7,026 bases of DNA, taken from the NCBI GenBank assembly GCA_021839785.1, contig JAKCAB010000090.1, positions 1-7,026 of the forward strand, given 5' to 3'. The translations under genes and the position numbers were made by a program. The notes under the pieces are model-generated. The model searched no databases. It saw nothing but the letters and a program-made list of their open reading frames with translations, and was not told the DNA's origin. This stretch comes from a bacterium. GTDB taxonomy: Bacteria > Verrucomicrobiota > Verrucomicrobiae > Limisphaerales > J093. This document shows, piece after piece, positions 5,931 to 7,026 of the stretch. Each line of letters opens with the position of its first letter. Positions within the stretch are counted from its first letter, which is position 1.

Positions 5931-6079
5931 GAACCGCAAACCAACGCTGATAAGAGAGGAATTGGTATCGGGAGAGAGAGTTGGATCCCCACATGCGTGT
6001 TCGCACCCGTCAATCGGTATCCTGACGCCTGACGGGCTTTGTTTCATCCGTATCCATTGGGGTTCTCCGCGGTCCTCTG
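5931..6079. repeat. Degenerate outward-ending inverted repeat pair in intergenic DNA
   Basis: At 5931-5956 the plus strand reads GAACCGCAAACCAACGC then TGATAAGAG. The minus strand from about 6076 reads GACCGCGGAGAACC, then CCAATGGATACGGATGAA. Both start with (A)ACCGC, then an AACC block and a GATA.G block, and they face each other. They resemble decayed copies of the ATCCGTGTCCATCCGTGGTT-like intergenic repeats found in many environmental bacteria. Similarity is low and by eye only. The stretch between them has no convincing gene. Confidence 0.3.
6006..6036. other. Weak stem-loop downstream of wrbA
   Basis: CCCGTCA (6006-6012) and TGACGGG (6030-6036) form a perfect 7-bp inverted repeat with a 17-nt loop that contains one unit of a tandem CCTGACG repeat (6021-6034). 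Past the stem the plus strand reads CTTTGTTT, while the minus strand has no T run. It lies 67 bases beyond the wrbA stop and might end that transcript weakly. Confidence 0.25.
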
Positions 6080-6102
6080 ATTCGACAGACAATAAAGGTT
6101 CT

Positions 6103-6702
6103 TCAGGCGGTGAGTTTCGCGGCGATGGTGGCGACATGCCGGCCTTGAAACCGTGCCTGGGCGAGTTCCTTGGCGCTTGGTTGCCGCGAGCCGTCCGCAC
6201 CGGCGATCGTCGCCGCGCCCCAAGGCGAGCCGCCCTTGACCTCGCTGACGTCCGCCAGTTCCGGGCAGGCGTAAGGCAGGCCCACGTACACCATGCCGTG
6301 GTGCATAAGTGTGGTGACGAAACTGATGATAGTGCTTTCGTTGCCACCGCCCGTGCCGGTGCTGGTAAACACGCTGCCGACCTTGCCGACGAGGGCGCCT
6401 TTGACCCACAACCCGCCAGTCTGGTCGAGGAAGTTCCGCATCTGCCCGGCCATGTTGCCAAAGCGCGTGGGCGTGCCGAAGAGGATGGCGTCGTAGTCGC
6501 CGAGTTCCTTGGGCGAGGCCACGGGCGCCGCCTGGTCGAGCTTGGCGCCGTGCTGCCGCGCCACGTCGGGCGGCAGGGTTTCGGGCACGCGCTTGAGGGT
6601 GACTTCGACGCCGGGCACCGAACGCGCGCCTTCGACGACGGCGTTTGCCAGTGTCTCGACGTGGCCGTACATCGAGTAATAGAGGACGAGGATTTTGGTC
6701 AT
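6103..6702 (-). CDS. wrbA: WrbA-type NAD(P)H:quinone oxidoreductase (flavodoxin fold)
   Basis: Cytoplasmic FMN enzyme that reduces quinones by two electrons with NAD(P)H and so avoids semiquinone radicals. It has 199 residues, the normal length for WrbA. The FMN phosphate loop is YYSMYGH (8-14). FMN ring contacts are GTPTRFGN (76-83) and [12 protein letters not shown] (113-124), the latter being the family signature. [11 protein letters not shown] follows at 134-144, and the C-terminal [12 protein letters not shown] plus GSRQPS block is also WrbA-like. The ATG at 6702 overlaps the upstream yceI stop in ATGA, so the two genes are probably cotranscribed and translationally coupled; no strong ribosome site of its own is visible (CCAATCGTTTCC precedes it). 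Confidence 0.95.
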   Translation of the reverse strand: MTKILVLYYSMYGHVETLANAVVEGARSVPGVEVTLKRVPETLPPDVARQHGAKLDQAAPVASPKELGDYDAILFGTPTRFGNMAGQMRNFLDQTGGLWVKGALVGKVGSVFTSTGTGGGNESTIISFVTTLMHHGMVYVGLPYACPELADVSEVKGGSPWGAATIAGADGSRQPSAKELAQARFQGRHVATIAAKLTA

Positions 6703-7026
6703 GGAAACGATTGGTTTGAGGCGTTCAACGGAGAGTCTGGTTTCAAGTCACGGGCGGGGGGGGCGCCAGCGATGCTGAGCGTGAGGGCGATGTCGTTAGC
6801 CACCTTGTCCTCAGGCGCCTGCGGGTTGATGCCGAAGTCGCTGCGTTTGATGGTGAAATTCGCCCGAATCACCAGCAGGTCTCCATTCAGGTTCGGCACG
6901 CGCTGGCCGAGTTTGTCCTTCAGGTAATTGAAGGTCACCGGCACGGTGATCTCGCGGGCCACACCTTTGACGGTCAACGTGCCGGTCACGTCCGCGGACG
7001 TTTTGTCGCCGTCGGTTTGACGCGGC
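6699..7026 (-). CDS. YceI-family lipid-binding protein, 3' part (gene runs off the window)
   Basis: The minus strand is open from the window edge to a TGA at 6701-6699, giving the last 108 residues. They match the C-terminal half of the YceI lipocalin-like beta barrel: [22 protein letters not shown], a central charged hairpin, then [12 protein letters not shown], the most recognisable family block, and [10 protein letters not shown] as a final strand. YceI proteins bind isoprenoid lipids such as ubiquinone precursors and are usually exported by a signal peptide, which here would lie outside the window. A GTG at 6989 is inside the barrel and is not the start. A run of eight G on the plus strand (6756-6763) encodes the GAPPA turn near the end. 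It overlaps wrbA by four bases. Confidence 0.92.
   Translation of the reverse strand, partial: PRQTDGDKTSADVTGTLTVKGVAREITVPVTFNYLKDKLGQRVPNLNGDLLVIRANFTIKRSDFGINPQAPEDKVANDIALTLSIAGAPPARDLKPDSPLNASNQSFP

Noticed and set aside
6756..6763. G8 run in the yceI end
   Set aside because: It is shorter than the kinase tract and lies near the gene end, where slippage would change only the last 20 or so residues; noted in the gene entry only.
5962..6927. A 321-codon open frame on the plus strand
   Set aside because: It is antisense to wrbA and yceI, whose family motifs are unmistakable, and its own translation has no recognisable domain.

Overview
The window most likely comes from a GC-rich member of the Verrucomicrobiota, probably the Pedosphaera/Limisphaerales side. 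The best evidence is the large protein kinase at 161-2764. Its phrasing (ELLRRIG, EVWLAR, FEPVSREHEGLVDLLQVG, KLAD-x-GLVT, GYIPPEGP, ADVYALGK) is the style I associate with the expanded membrane kinase families of that phylum. This assignment is recall plus inference; no search was run.

Layout. (1) Bases 1-160 hold a possible divergent gene start on the minus strand (ATG at 19, good ribosome binding site) and the leader of the kinase gene. (2) Bases 161-2764 (+) encode a transmembrane Ser/Thr kinase. It has an N-terminal cytoplasmic kinase domain, one membrane helix, and a large C-terminal part made of a ConA/LamG-like sandwich, a small carboxypeptidase-regulatory-like Ig domain and a five-repeat propeller-like region. 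A G10 run sits exactly at the kinase/membrane-helix boundary. (3) Bases 2836-3076 (-) are the N-terminal half of a GNAT acetyltransferase whose acetyl-CoA-binding half is missing, which marks an old rearrangement junction next to the kinase gene. (4) Bases 3094-5591 (-) form a well-delimited transcription unit: a near-consensus promoter, asd (aspartate-semialdehyde dehydrogenase), sufE-family sulfur acceptor, a TatD-family metal hydrolase, and a strong rho-independent terminator. (5) Bases 5553-6102 hold no convincing gene but are rich in structure: a 10-bp hairpin, a tightly packed cloverleaf-like inverted-repeat element (5664-5742), a BIME/MITE-like inverted pair with a compensatory change (5830-5904), and a more degenerate inverted pair (about 5931-6079). 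(6) Bases 6103-7026 (-) hold yceI (3' part) overlapping wrbA by ATGA, a probable translationally coupled pair.

How the genes relate. asd makes the branch-point intermediate of lysine/diaminopimelate, threonine and methionine synthesis. sufE and tatD follow within 23 and 7 bases and probably ride on the same transcript, with no obvious shared pathway. YceI and WrbA are often linked to isoprenoid-quinone or redox stress biology. The kinase looks like an independent receptor module. No complete new multi-gene system is visible. The most unusual content is the structured intergenic DNA at 5600-5910 and the kinase with its G10 tract.
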